A stretch of 52,848 bases of DNA from JAHEJA01 sp965657215 (GTDB lineage: Bacteria; Pseudomonadota; Alphaproteobacteria; Rhodobacterales; Rhodobacteraceae). The translations under genes and the position numbers were made by a program. The notes beneath the pieces are model-generated. The model was not told the origin of the DNA. It searched no databases and saw only the letters and a list, made by a program, of their open reading frames with translations. How positions within the stretch are numbered: the first letter of the stretch is position 1; the number at the start of each line of letters is the position of its first letter. The stretch is from contig CBFHNR010000017.1 of NCBI GenBank assembly GCA_965657215.1, positions 1-52,848 of the forward strand, read 5' to 3'. This document shows positions 17,359-25,298 of this stretch, piece after piece.

Positions 17359-17820
17359 TCACAATATTTTTTGCATCAAAACCAAATCCATCCAACGGTT
17401 AAACTTGAAACCGACTTCTTTCAAGGTTGCAACATGGTGAAACCCTTGTTTGTGATGAAATGTGACGGCCTTGGGGTTTTCGCCACTCACTCCTGCAAAG
17501 ATCGAATGCGCTCCGTACCGCTTTGCCTCATCACAGAGTGCGTCTAGCAAACGCGCCCCAACCCCCTGCCCGCGCGCCTGTGGAGCCAAGGTAATACTAT
17601 GCTCGACCGTTTTGGCGTAACCGGGTCCGTTTCGGAATTGAAAAAACGTTGCAAATCCAAGGAGACCACTGTCCCCCTCAGCCACCAAAAATGCGTTATA
17701 CTCGGGGGTATTTTTGCACAAAATATCCTCGGACACGCCTGCATGCGTCTTAAGCTCAGTGGTAAAGGTGATCGCCGTATTCGCAATCACATCATTCCAC
17801 AGGCCAACAATCGCCGCCAC
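17359..17820 (-). CDS. GNAT-family N-acetyltransferase (phosphinothricin-acetyltransferase-like), unclear start
   Basis: The product has 153 residues if it starts at the GTG at 17820. The acetyl-CoA-binding motif is LAPQARGQGVGARLLD near residue 87-103, followed by ENPKAVTFHHKQGF typical of the Pat/YncA branch, which acetylates amino acids or related amines. The start is a problem. The family N-terminus (pattern IRPAxxxD) is encoded in the same frame upstream of 17820, as VLIRPAQSSD at 17850-17821, but no ATG, GTG, TTG or CTG lies between there and an in-frame TGA at about 17933. The start codon may be mutated or non-standard, or the protein is shortened by about ten residues. The unread stretch overlaps the end of the VOC gene. 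Confidence 0.8.
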   Translation of the reverse strand: MAAIVGLWNDVIANTAITFTTELKTHAGVSEDILCKNTPEYNAFLVAEGDSGLLGFATFFQFRNGPGYAKTVEHSITLAPQARGQGVGARLLDALCDEAKRYGAHSIFAGVSGENPKAVTFHHKQGFHHVATLKEVGFKFNRWMDLVLMQKIL

Positions 17821-17843
17821 ATCCGAAGACTGGGCCGGTCGGA

Positions 17844-18461
17844 TTAAGACCTGATCGTTTTGTCCCCTGTTGGGGTGCTCAGCGTAAGTTCGTATGATGC
17901 CACCTCTGCGCCCATAATTTCCACTCTGGGATCAGAGAATAAGGGCGATGCAAAAGAACGCAAGGTAATTGCATGAGGTGTGCGAATGCGCAGCCGCTTT
18001 AATCGGCATCCAACGTCTGGTAATCGGCGCGCGGGAGGCTCTGCATCGCGCCAGTGGATAATCGCGGGCGCAAACCCGTTGAAGGGCAAGGTTCCAGCCT
18101 TGGACACCGTAATGTCCCAAGTCAGATCGCCCCGTGTCACATCAACCATATCCCCCGTCCCAGGGAGCGTTTTGCCGATCACTCGGTTCGGTTTTTGCGT
18201 GGAACAAATCCAATTCGTGACTCTCGGCTCCCCCGAGAAATTATCCAAGTTGAACCACCGTGACCGCTCAGGTTTTGGCGCAACAGGGTCAACTGCAATT
18301 ACTTCTAGGTAAACATCCCCCAGACCCAGCAATAAATTATGTGTTCCGAACTTGGGATGCTTCCCACCCTCAGACAGCGTCACACCGAACGCGGTCTCAA
18401 CAAATGTCCGCCCTTGATCCAAAGTTTCAGCAGATATTGCAATGTGATCTAGTGCGAGCAT
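17844..18461 (-). CDS. VOC (glyoxalase-like) family protein
   Basis: The 205-residue protein starts LALDHIAISAETLDQGR, the usual first beta-strand of a vicinal-oxygen-chelate domain, followed by TFVETAFGV and the second metal-side motif YLEVIAVDP near 55. The fold resembles the Glyoxalase_3 type. VOC proteins are metal enzymes (isomerases, dioxygenases) or binding proteins, and no substrate can be assigned. AAAGGA lies ahead of the start. It is the first gene of the VOC-GNAT-DjlA-EEP string and its stop overlaps the coding frame of the GNAT gene. Confidence 0.82.
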   Translation of the reverse strand: MLALDHIAISAETLDQGRTFVETAFGVTLSEGGKHPKFGTHNLLLGLGDVYLEVIAVDPVAPKPERSRWFNLDNFSGEPRVTNWICSTQKPNRVIGKTLPGTGDMVDVTRGDLTWDITVSKAGTLPFNGFAPAIIHWRDAEPPARRLPDVGCRLKRLRIRTPHAITLRSFASPLFSDPRVEIMGAEVASYELTLSTPTGDKTIRS

Positions 18462-18644
18462 GTCTTTTCCTTTATGGCCATCTAACTATATACGGAACTC
18501 AATGCATGAATTTAAACGAATTATCCCAAAGAGTGAAAAAACTGGGAAATAGATACCAAATTATTGCAATTTACACGGATTAGCCTCTTGGAAATTGTGG
18601 AAAATCTGCCATTTTACAAATTGCTGACAAAAATAGGTGGATTT

Positions 18645-19817
18645 ATGCTTTTACGCTCCTTGGACAAATTTTTTAAACACGAGGCAAGCGGCGGTATTTT
18701 GTTAATGCTGTCTGCGGTCTTAGCCATGGTTGTGGCCAATTCGAGCCTGTTCACGTTTTATGACGCCTTTCTTGGCGCAAAACTTTCTGTGACGTTGAAT
18801 GGCGAAGGTCTGGCCAAACCTTTGATCCTCTGGATCAACGACGGGTTGATGGCGATCTTCTTTTTCTTGGTCGGGCTTGAGCTGAAACGCGAAATAACCG
18901 AGGGCAAACTCAAGAACCCATCGGATATCATCCTCCCTGGGATGGCGGCCGTTGGCGGTATGGCAATGCCAGCTTTGGTCTTCCTCTATTTCAACCTTGG
19001 AAACGACGCGACAGTCGGCGGTTGGGCGATCCCAGCGGCAACAGACATCGCCTTTGCGCTTGGTGTCCTTGCTCTTGTTGGCAAAGGCCTGCCCTCCTCG
19101 CTCAAAGTGTTCTTGCTCACTTTGGCCATTCTGGATGACTTAGGCGCCATCATCATCATCGCGCTATTCTACACAAGCTCACTAAAAATCGACTACTTGT
19201 TCCTTGCGCTCATTCCAATGGCAGGTCTGCTCTGGATGAACCTCAAAGGCCAACACCGCATGGCGCCGATGATCTTGCTCGGTGTGATCATGTGGTTCTT
19301 CGTTCTAAAATCTGGCGTCCATGCAACGCTTGCAGGTGTCATCACAGCCTTCTTTATCCCACTCAAGGATAAATGGGGCAAATCACCGCTTCACAGCCTA
19401 GAAGACGCGCTCACCCCTTATGTGCTCTATGTGATCATCCCAATCTTCGCTTTCGCGAATGCGGGTGTCGTTCTCAGCGGCCTCTCCATCAGCGATATGA
19501 TCTCACCTCTTCCAATGGGGATCGCCTTAGGTCTCATCTTGGGTAAACAAATCGGTGTCTTTGGGATCACATATACAATGGTCAAACTGAAACTTGCACG
19601 TATGCCCCAAGGCGCGAATTGGCTCCATGTCTATGGTGTTGCTTGCCTCGCAGGGATCGGCTTTACTATGTCGCTCTTTATCGGGGGTCTCAGCTTTGCG
19701 GATCCGGACCTGATGAACCAAACCCGTTTGGGCGTTCTGAGTGGCTCCATTGTCTCTGCAATCTTGGGCTATACCGCACTCATCATTGCGCGGAACCGCA
19801 ACCCTGTCGAAGACTAA
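18645..19817 (+). CDS. nhaA: Na+/H+ antiporter NhaA
   Basis: The 390-residue inner-membrane protein is of standard NhaA length (E. coli has 388). It expels Na+ in exchange for protons, a fitting role in seawater. About 12 membrane segments are visible. Characteristic blocks include FKHEASGGILLM at the start, IWINDGLMAIFFFLVGLELKRE (split over about 65-90), and PAATDIAFALGVLALVG near 145-160 and LAILDDLGAIIIIALFY near 175-190 with the transport aspartates. The ATG at 18645 has AGGTGG upstream, whereas the longer reading from 18564 adds non-family residues. Confidence 0.97.
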   Translation: MLLRSLDKFFKHEASGGILLMLSAVLAMVVANSSLFTFYDAFLGAKLSVTLNGEGLAKPLILWINDGLMAIFFFLVGLELKREITEGKLKNPSDIILPGMAAVGGMAMPALVFLYFNLGNDATVGGWAIPAATDIAFALGVLALVGKGLPSSLKVFLLTLAILDDLGAIIIIALFYTSSLKIDYLFLALIPMAGLLWMNLKGQHRMAPMILLGVIMWFFVLKSGVHATLAGVITAFFIPLKDKWGKSPLHSLEDALTPYVLYVIIPIFAFANAGVVLSGLSISDMISPLPMGIALGLILGKQIGVFGITYTMVKLKLARMPQGANWLHVYGVACLAGIGFTMSLFIGGLSFADPDLMNQTRLGVLSGSIVSAILGYTALIIARNRNPVED

Positions 19818-19878
19818 CTTCTTCTTTTTGAAAAATATCCCTGCCGGAGGCTGGGGGGTTGGGGCAGCACTGCCCCAA
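19817..19878. repeat. Rhodobacteraceae-type intergenic element with GC-rich hairpin, copy 3
   Basis: After the nhaA stop comes a CTTCTTCTTTTTGAAAAATAT block, then CCGGAGGCTGGGGGG and a hairpin TTGGGGCAG/CTGCCCCAA (19859-19878). This order, a CTTCATCTT...AAAATA block joined to CCGGAGGC and a GGGGC hairpin, is the fuller form of the elements at 3485 and 4417. Confidence 0.5.
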
Positions 19879-19882
19879 CATT

Positions 19883-19903
19883 GGGGGCAAAGCCCCCTTT
19901 TTT
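19883..19903 (+). terminator. Rho-independent terminator of nhaA
   Basis: GGGGGC (19883-19888) pairs with GCCCCC (19892-19897) around AAA and is followed by TTTTTTATT. It ends one base before the scpA stop codon on the other strand. Confidence 0.85.
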
Positions 19904-19904
19904 A

Positions 19905-22034
19905 TTAGCCGCGCGCAGCGCGGATCAGGTCCAGAATATCTTTGGCAGCTTTGGGGATGTTTGTTCCCGGACCAAAGATCGCTTTGACACCTGAGGACAT
20001 CAAGAAATCATAATCTTGCTGTGGAATAACACCGCCACAAATCACCAAGATATCCCCTGCGTCGCGTTCATTCAAAACGCGGATCAATTCAGGCGCCAAT
20101 GTTTTGTGCCCTGCGGCTTGTGATGAAATGCCGATCACGTGAACATCATTGTCAATGGCGTCTTGTGCCGCTTCTTCAGGGGTTTGGAACAAGGGGCCGA
20201 CATCAACGTCAAAGCCAATATCCGCAAAAGCAGTGGCGATCACTTTGGCACCGCGATCATGGCCATCTTGTCCCATTTTCACGACCAACATACGCGGGCG
20301 GCGGCCTTCTTCTTGGGCAAAGCTCTCAACGTCCTTTTGGATCGTGGCAAAGCCTTCGTCGCCCTCATAGGCGGCCCCATAGACACCTGCCAAGGTTTTC
20401 ACTTCGGCGCGGTGACGGCCAAATTCGCTTTCCATTGCCATTGAGATTTCTCCGACTGAAGCACGGGCGCGTGCCGCTTCGACAGCTGCGTCCAATAGGT
20501 TACCGCCCTCTTTGGCGCGGCGGGTGAGCTCATCAAGAGCAGCCGCACAAGCCGCCTCATCACGATCCGCGCGGATTTGTTTCAACCGTGCCACTTGACC
20601 TTCGCGCACTGCATTGTTGTCGATATCCAAAATGTCGATGTCATCTTCTTTTTCAAGACGATATTTATTCACACCAACGATCACTTGGGTTCCGCGATCA
20701 ATGTCTGCTTGACGCTGAGCTGCGGTTTCTTCGATGCGAAGTTTGGGCATTCCTGAGGCAACCGCTTTGGTCATGCCGCCCATCTCATCCACCTCTTGGA
20801 TCAACTCCCACGCGGCATCGGCCAAATCTGCCGTTAGCTTTTCAACGTAATACGAACCGGCCAGCGGATCGACCACATTGGTCACGCCTGTTTCCTCTTG
20901 CAAGATCAGCTGCGTATTGCGCGCGATGCGGGCCGAGAAATCTGTGGGCAAGGCAATCGCTTCGTCCAAAGCATTGGTATGCAGCGACTGTGTCCCGCCC
21001 AAAACCGCAGACATCGCTTCATAGGCTGTACGGATCACGTTGTTATAAGGGTCTTGCTCTTGCAGCGACACACCAGAGGTTTGGCAGTGTGTGCGCAACA
21101 TTTTTGAACGAGGATCTTTCGCGCCCAGCTCATCCATGATGCGATGCCACAACAACCGCGCGGCCCGCAACTTGGCGGCTTCCATAAAGAAGTTCGTGCC
21201 AATCGCGAAAAAGAACGACAAGCGGCCAGCGAATTTATCAATATCCATGCCCCGCGCCATGGCGGTTTTGACGTATTCTTTACCATCGGCAAGCGTATAG
21301 GCCAATTCCTGAACCAAATTCGCGCCTGCCTCTTGCATGTGATAGCCAGAGATTGAAATCGAATTGAATTTCGGCATCTCATTTGAGGTATATTCAATAA
21401 TATCCGCAATGATCCGCATGGAGGGTTCTGGTGGGTAAATATAAGTATTACGCACCATAAACTCTTTGAGGATATCGTTTTGGATGGTTCCTGAGAGAAC
21501 AGAGCGATCATGCCCCTGCTCTTCGCCTGTCACAATGAAATTAGCCAAAACGGGAATAACCGCACCATTCATGGTCATCGACACTGACACTTTGTCCAAT
21601 GGGATCCCATCGAAGAGGATTTTCATATCCTCAACGCTGTCGATAGCCACACCCGCTTTGCCGACATCGCCGACAACGCGCTCGTGATCGCTGTCATAGC
21701 CGCGGTGGGTTGCCAAATCAAAGGCAACAGAGACACCTTGTTGACCTGCATCTAACGCGCGACGGTAGAATGCATTGGATTCCTCAGCCGTTGAAAATCC
21801 TGCGTATTGGCGGATCGTCCAAGGGCGTCCTGCGTACATGGTTGCCTTAACCCCACGGGTAAAAGGTTCATGCCCCGGCAGCGTGCCCATATGTGGCAAA
21901 TCCGCTGTATCCTCAGCGGTATAGAGCGGCTGAACTGGGATGCCTTCCAGTGTATTCCACGTCAAATCCTCAACGGGACGCCCACGGAGTTCTTTTTCGG
22001 CGATCTTGCGCCATGTATTTTTATCCTGAGTCAT
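19905..22034 (-). CDS. scpA: Methylmalonyl-CoA mutase
   Basis: The single-chain mutase of 709 residues converts (R)-methylmalonyl-CoA to succinyl-CoA with adenosylcobalamin. The start at 22034 (MTQDKNTWRKIAEKEL) has AAGGAA upstream; 14 further upstream codons are open but unlike the family. The N-terminal TIM barrel covers about residues 1-530, with substrate-tunnel blocks YAGRPWTIRQYAGFS and SFFFAIGTNFFMEAAKLRAA (split). The B12-binding domain has the DGHDRGAKV cobalt-ligand motif near 585 and GGVIPQQDY near 670. It is the last gene of the pccB-to-scpA operon, 63 bases after pccA. No epimerase gene is in the window. Confidence 0.97.
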   Translation of the reverse strand: MTQDKNTWRKIAEKELRGRPVEDLTWNTLEGIPVQPLYTAEDTADLPHMGTLPGHEPFTRGVKATMYAGRPWTIRQYAGFSTAEESNAFYRRALDAGQQGVSVAFDLATHRGYDSDHERVVGDVGKAGVAIDSVEDMKILFDGIPLDKVSVSMTMNGAVIPVLANFIVTGEEQGHDRSVLSGTIQNDILKEFMVRNTYIYPPEPSMRIIADIIEYTSNEMPKFNSISISGYHMQEAGANLVQELAYTLADGKEYVKTAMARGMDIDKFAGRLSFFFAIGTNFFMEAAKLRAARLLWHRIMDELGAKDPRSKMLRTHCQTSGVSLQEQDPYNNVIRTAYEAMSAVLGGTQSLHTNALDEAIALPTDFSARIARNTQLILQEETGVTNVVDPLAGSYYVEKLTADLADAAWELIQEVDEMGGMTKAVASGMPKLRIEETAAQRQADIDRGTQVIVGVNKYRLEKEDDIDILDIDNNAVREGQVARLKQIRADRDEAACAAALDELTRRAKEGGNLLDAAVEAARARASVGEISMAMESEFGRHRAEVKTLAGVYGAAYEGDEGFATIQKDVESFAQEEGRRPRMLVVKMGQDGHDRGAKVIATAFADIGFDVDVGPLFQTPEEAAQDAIDNDVHVIGISSQAAGHKTLAPELIRVLNERDAGDILVICGGVIPQQDYDFLMSSGVKAIFGPGTNIPKAAKDILDLIRAARG

Positions 22035-22097
22035 AGTGCTTTCCTTATCGGAACAAACGCCCGCCCCATGAGGCAAGGCGTTTTTGAATTTCGGCTA

Positions 22098-24098
22098 TTA
22101 TTCGAACTCGATGATGACGTCATCTACGGCGAGGCTGTCACCCGCTGCGGCATTGACCTTGGAGACGACACCTTTGCGTTCTGCACGCAAAATGTTCTCC
22201 ATCTTCATCGCCTCAACAGTACAGAGCGCTTGACCCTCTTGGACCTCTTGACCGACGTCAACGTCAACTTTGACGATCAATCCCGGCATTGGGCACAAAA
22301 GCATTTTAGACGTATCTGGCGGCAGCTTCTCTGGCATCAGTTTCGCCAATTCCGCTTGGCGGGGACTGCGCACATGGACCTTGATATCAGCGCCACGGCT
22401 CCGAATGCGGAACCCGCCCGAGACTTTGCCGACTTTCATCACCAATGGGTCACTGTCCACAGTCATATTGGCCAATTGATCGCCCGGGGTCCAATCCCCA
22501 GAGACACGCAGTTTCGTGCCATCCTCAAATGTGACGGTGGATCCATTCGGGTCTGCGGCAATGCTGACTGCGTAGGACTGTCCCTGCAAAGAGACCACCC
22601 AATCATCCCCAACGCGGCGTTCGTGGTTATCCATGCGGCCAGAAATTTTGGTGCGACGAATTTCCGCCACTCGGTTCATCGCCGCTGTTGACGCAGCGAT
22701 GCGGCGCAGGTCGGCCTCTGGTAGCTCGACCCCTTGGAACCCGTCTGGATATTCTTCGGCGATAAAGGCCGTCGTCATGGTCCCCTCGATAAATATTGGA
22801 TGATCCATCACGGCGGACAAGAAGGGCAAGTTATGTCCGATGCCTTCAACTTCAAAGCTATCAAGAGCGATCCGCATCTGTTCAATAGCTTCGCCACGTG
22901 TGGGCGCCCATGTACAGAGTTTGGCAATCATCGGGTCATAATACATGCTAATTTCACCGCCCTCATAGACACCTGTGTCATTGCGTACGACATGGCTCTC
23001 TAGGGTCACTTCGGCAGGTGGGCGATAGCGTGTCAAACGGCCGATAGAGGGCAAGAAGCCGCGATAGGGATCCTCGGCATAGAGACGGTTTTCAATCGCC
23101 CAACCGTTCAATTTGACATCGTCCTGTGTGATGCTCAGCGCTTCGCCATTTGCAACGCGGATCATCTGTTCAACCAAATCAACACCTGTGATCAATTCGG
23201 TCACTGGGTGTTCCACCTGAAGACGTGTATTCATTTCAAGGAAATAGAAATTCTTGTTCCCATCCACGATGAATTCAACGGTTCCCGCGCTCGCGTAATC
23301 AACCGCTTTGGCCAAAGCGACGGCTTGTTCGCCCATCGCTTTGCGGGTGGCTTCGTCCAAAAACGGGCTTGGCGCTTCTTCGACGACTTTTTGGTTGCGG
23401 CGCTGAATAGAACATTCACGCTCACCAAGGTAGATGCCGTTGCCATGGCCATCGCATAACACCTGAATTTCGATGTGGCGTGGCTGGGTGACGAATTTCT
23501 CGATAAAGATACGATCATCGCCAAAGCTGCTTGCTGCTTCGTTCTTTGAGGATTGGAACCCCTCGCGTGCTTCGTCATCGTTCCACGCAATCCGCATTCC
23601 TTTACCACCGCCACCAGCGGAGGCTTTGATCATGACAGGGTAGCCAATTTCATTGGAAATTTTGACAGCCTCGTCTGCATCTTCGATCAAGCCCATATAG
23701 CCTGGAACCGTGGAGACATTCGCCTCTTGAGCGATTTTCTTGGACGTAATCTTGTCGCCCATTTTTTCGATGGCCCCAACAGGTGGTCCAACGAAGGCAA
23801 CACCTTCTGCGGCCAAAGCTTCGGCGAATTTTGGGTTTTCAGACAAGAACCCATAGCCCGGGTGAACCGCTTGCGCGCCCGTTTGACGAATGGCATCCAT
23901 GACCTTGTCGATCACAATGTAGGATTGATTGGCAGGGGGCGGTCCAATATGGACAGCTTCGTCGGCCATGGACACATGAAGGGCGTTTTTGTCGGCGTCT
24001 GAATAGATAGCAACGGTTTTGATGCCCATTTTACGCGCCGTCTTAATCACACGGCAGGCAATTTCACCACGGTTGGCAATTAAAATCTTATCGAACAT
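22098..24098 (-). CDS. pccA: Propionyl-CoA carboxylase alpha subunit
   Basis: The 666-residue subunit carries biotin carboxylase (about residues 1-445) and the biotin carrier domain (about 595-666). Blocks include KILIANRGEIACRVI at the start, the ATP-grasp glycine-rich loop KASAGGGGKGMRI near 160, ERECSIQRRNQKVVEEAPSP (split) near 225-245 and the biotinyl lysine in EAMKMEN near 633. A PCC-type linker domain lies between. With PccB it adds CO2 to propionyl-CoA to form methylmalonyl-CoA. AAGGAA precedes the ATG. It lies 15 bases after a small unknown gene and upstream of scpA. Confidence 0.96.
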   Translation of the reverse strand: MFDKILIANRGEIACRVIKTARKMGIKTVAIYSDADKNALHVSMADEAVHIGPPPANQSYIVIDKVMDAIRQTGAQAVHPGYGFLSENPKFAEALAAEGVAFVGPPVGAIEKMGDKITSKKIAQEANVSTVPGYMGLIEDADEAVKISNEIGYPVMIKASAGGGGKGMRIAWNDDEAREGFQSSKNEAASSFGDDRIFIEKFVTQPRHIEIQVLCDGHGNGIYLGERECSIQRRNQKVVEEAPSPFLDEATRKAMGEQAVALAKAVDYASAGTVEFIVDGNKNFYFLEMNTRLQVEHPVTELITGVDLVEQMIRVANGEALSITQDDVKLNGWAIENRLYAEDPYRGFLPSIGRLTRYRPPAEVTLESHVVRNDTGVYEGGEISMYYDPMIAKLCTWAPTRGEAIEQMRIALDSFEVEGIGHNLPFLSAVMDHPIFIEGTMTTAFIAEEYPDGFQGVELPEADLRRIAASTAAMNRVAEIRRTKISGRMDNHERRVGDDWVVSLQGQSYAVSIAADPNGSTVTFEDGTKLRVSGDWTPGDQLANMTVDSDPLVMKVGKVSGGFRIRSRGADIKVHVRSPRQAELAKLMPEKLPPDTSKMLLCPMPGLIVKVDVDVGQEVQEGQALCTVEAMKMENILRAERKGVVSKVNAAAGDSLAVDDVIIEFE

Positions 24099-24113
24099 GT
24101 ATCTGTTCCTTTC

Positions 24114-24482
24114 TTATTCGGGGTCGAAAGCGTCAGGGAAATTGGCCTTGATCAAATCAAGGTCCAATACCAACATCGCTTCGTAGTCTGTTGGGTCAAA
24201 TGTCTCGGCGTCTAAGGGTTTCACTTCACGACCAAAGAGCCAGCTCAAACGCCCCGCATCTAGGTTGCCCCTCTCAAAGGGTTGATCCCAAAAATGTTCC
24301 ATCAAAGCGCGAACAAAGGCGGTATCCGCGCGTTTATCCGCCGGCTTGCGATCGCGAAACCGCTCTAACGCCTTGAGGGGTGTCGCCCCTTTAGGATTGG
24401 GGCGACGAACAACAAAGTGAAAATCCGTCCCCGGAACACGTCCGGGAAATCCACGATGTTTCATCATATAAGGAAGAGCCAT
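24114..24482 (-). CDS. Small conserved-looking protein inside the pcc operon
   Basis: This is a 122-residue protein I do not assign to a named family. It is soluble, with a basic N-terminal half (MMKHRGFPGRVPG, VVRRPNPKGATPLKALERFRDRK) and an acidic C-terminus (DPTDYEAMLVLDLDLIKANFPDAF). There is no signal or membrane segment. It sits 9 bases after the methyltransferase-like gene and 15 bases before pccA, so it is transcribed with the carboxylase. From memory, small unknown genes occur in this position in other Rhodobacteraceae, which would suggest a carboxylase-linked role. That is inference. Confidence 0.7.
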   Translation of the reverse strand: MALPYMMKHRGFPGRVPGTDFHFVVRRPNPKGATPLKALERFRDRKPADKRADTAFVRALMEHFWDQPFERGNLDAGRLSWLFGREVKPLDAETFDPTDYEAMLVLDLDLIKANFPDAFDPE

Positions 24483-24491
24483 TTTCTAAGG

Positions 24492-25262
24492 TCACTTTTC
24501 TTCTGAAAAAATAGGTTTCTTGACAACAACACGCTGCCATTTTTCGCCTTTCCAAAGGCGGCTTACTTGCCCAATTTGGACAAGCGCATCGATTTGATCG
24601 CTTGCGCGTGCGTCTCTCACATCCAAGATCAAGGCGCCTGATTGGCTCACTTGTGTGCGGAAAAACGCGTCATAGGTGGAGACTGGGTAATGAAATCCAC
24701 AAGATAAAAAGCTGACAGCCACGTCGACATTTTCAATTACCGACAGATCCTGATCATTCGGGTTGATCGTTGTGATTTTATCGCTCGGCGCGCCGTTTGC
24801 CACACAAAACGCTTTGGCCTTGTCTAAGGACGTGTAGGCGGCCGCATTTTGCGCAAAACCAAAATGTGTGCTGTCGTTGTCCTCAATGTCAATCAAGACG
24901 ACATCGCATCCAAAGTCCGTATGAGCAAAGTAGTCAAAAAAGGCATACCCACAGCCTATGTCAGCAATCCGCGTCATGTTCAGCTTGCTCAACACTGGTT
25001 TCAGCGCCTCATATTCAGCCCTCAGAACCGCCAAGGTCCGATGGATGATAACATCTTGCTTGCCTTGGATCGCAGCAAGAAGAGGCGCGCGATCCCCACT
25101 CGTAAAGGCACGAATGAGGGCCCCAGGTTTATCAAAGTCAAACAAAACCTCTGATCTTTGCAACACCAAATTGAACACATCGCCGTCATCAAACATCGAT
25201 ATGTCCAATGATTTAATCTGCTGCGAGGCAGCCAAATCTTCTATTTTGTGTTGATCAAACAT
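24492..25262 (-). CDS. Class I SAM-dependent methyltransferase-like protein
   Basis: The 256-residue protein has a helical N-terminus (about 1-85) and a Rossmann-like core. Motif I is RIADIGCGYAFFDYF near residue 98-112, and motif II ends in an acidic pair, VVLIDIED, near 125. A later strand VDVAVSFLSCGFHYP near 178 could be motif IV, and ALILDVRDA follows. A methyltransferase is therefore likely, though the substrate is unknown and the protein may only bind SAM. AAGGGG precedes the ATG. The gene lies between pccB and pccA and is not part of the known propionate pathway. Confidence 0.72.
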   Translation of the reverse strand: MFDQHKIEDLAASQQIKSLDISMFDDGDVFNLVLQRSEVLFDFDKPGALIRAFTSGDRAPLLAAIQGKQDVIIHRTLAVLRAEYEALKPVLSKLNMTRIADIGCGYAFFDYFAHTDFGCDVVLIDIEDNDSTHFGFAQNAAAYTSLDKAKAFCVANGAPSDKITTINPNDQDLSVIENVDVAVSFLSCGFHYPVSTYDAFFRTQVSQSGALILDVRDARASDQIDALVQIGQVSRLWKGEKWQRVVVKKPIFSEEK

Positions 25263-25298
25263 ATTGACCCCTTCGTGTGACGCGCAATTGATAGACCC

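Noticed and set aside
21807..22691. Long open frame (294 codons) opposite the scpA-pccA junction
   Set aside because: It spans two convincing genes and their gap on the other strand, with no family match.
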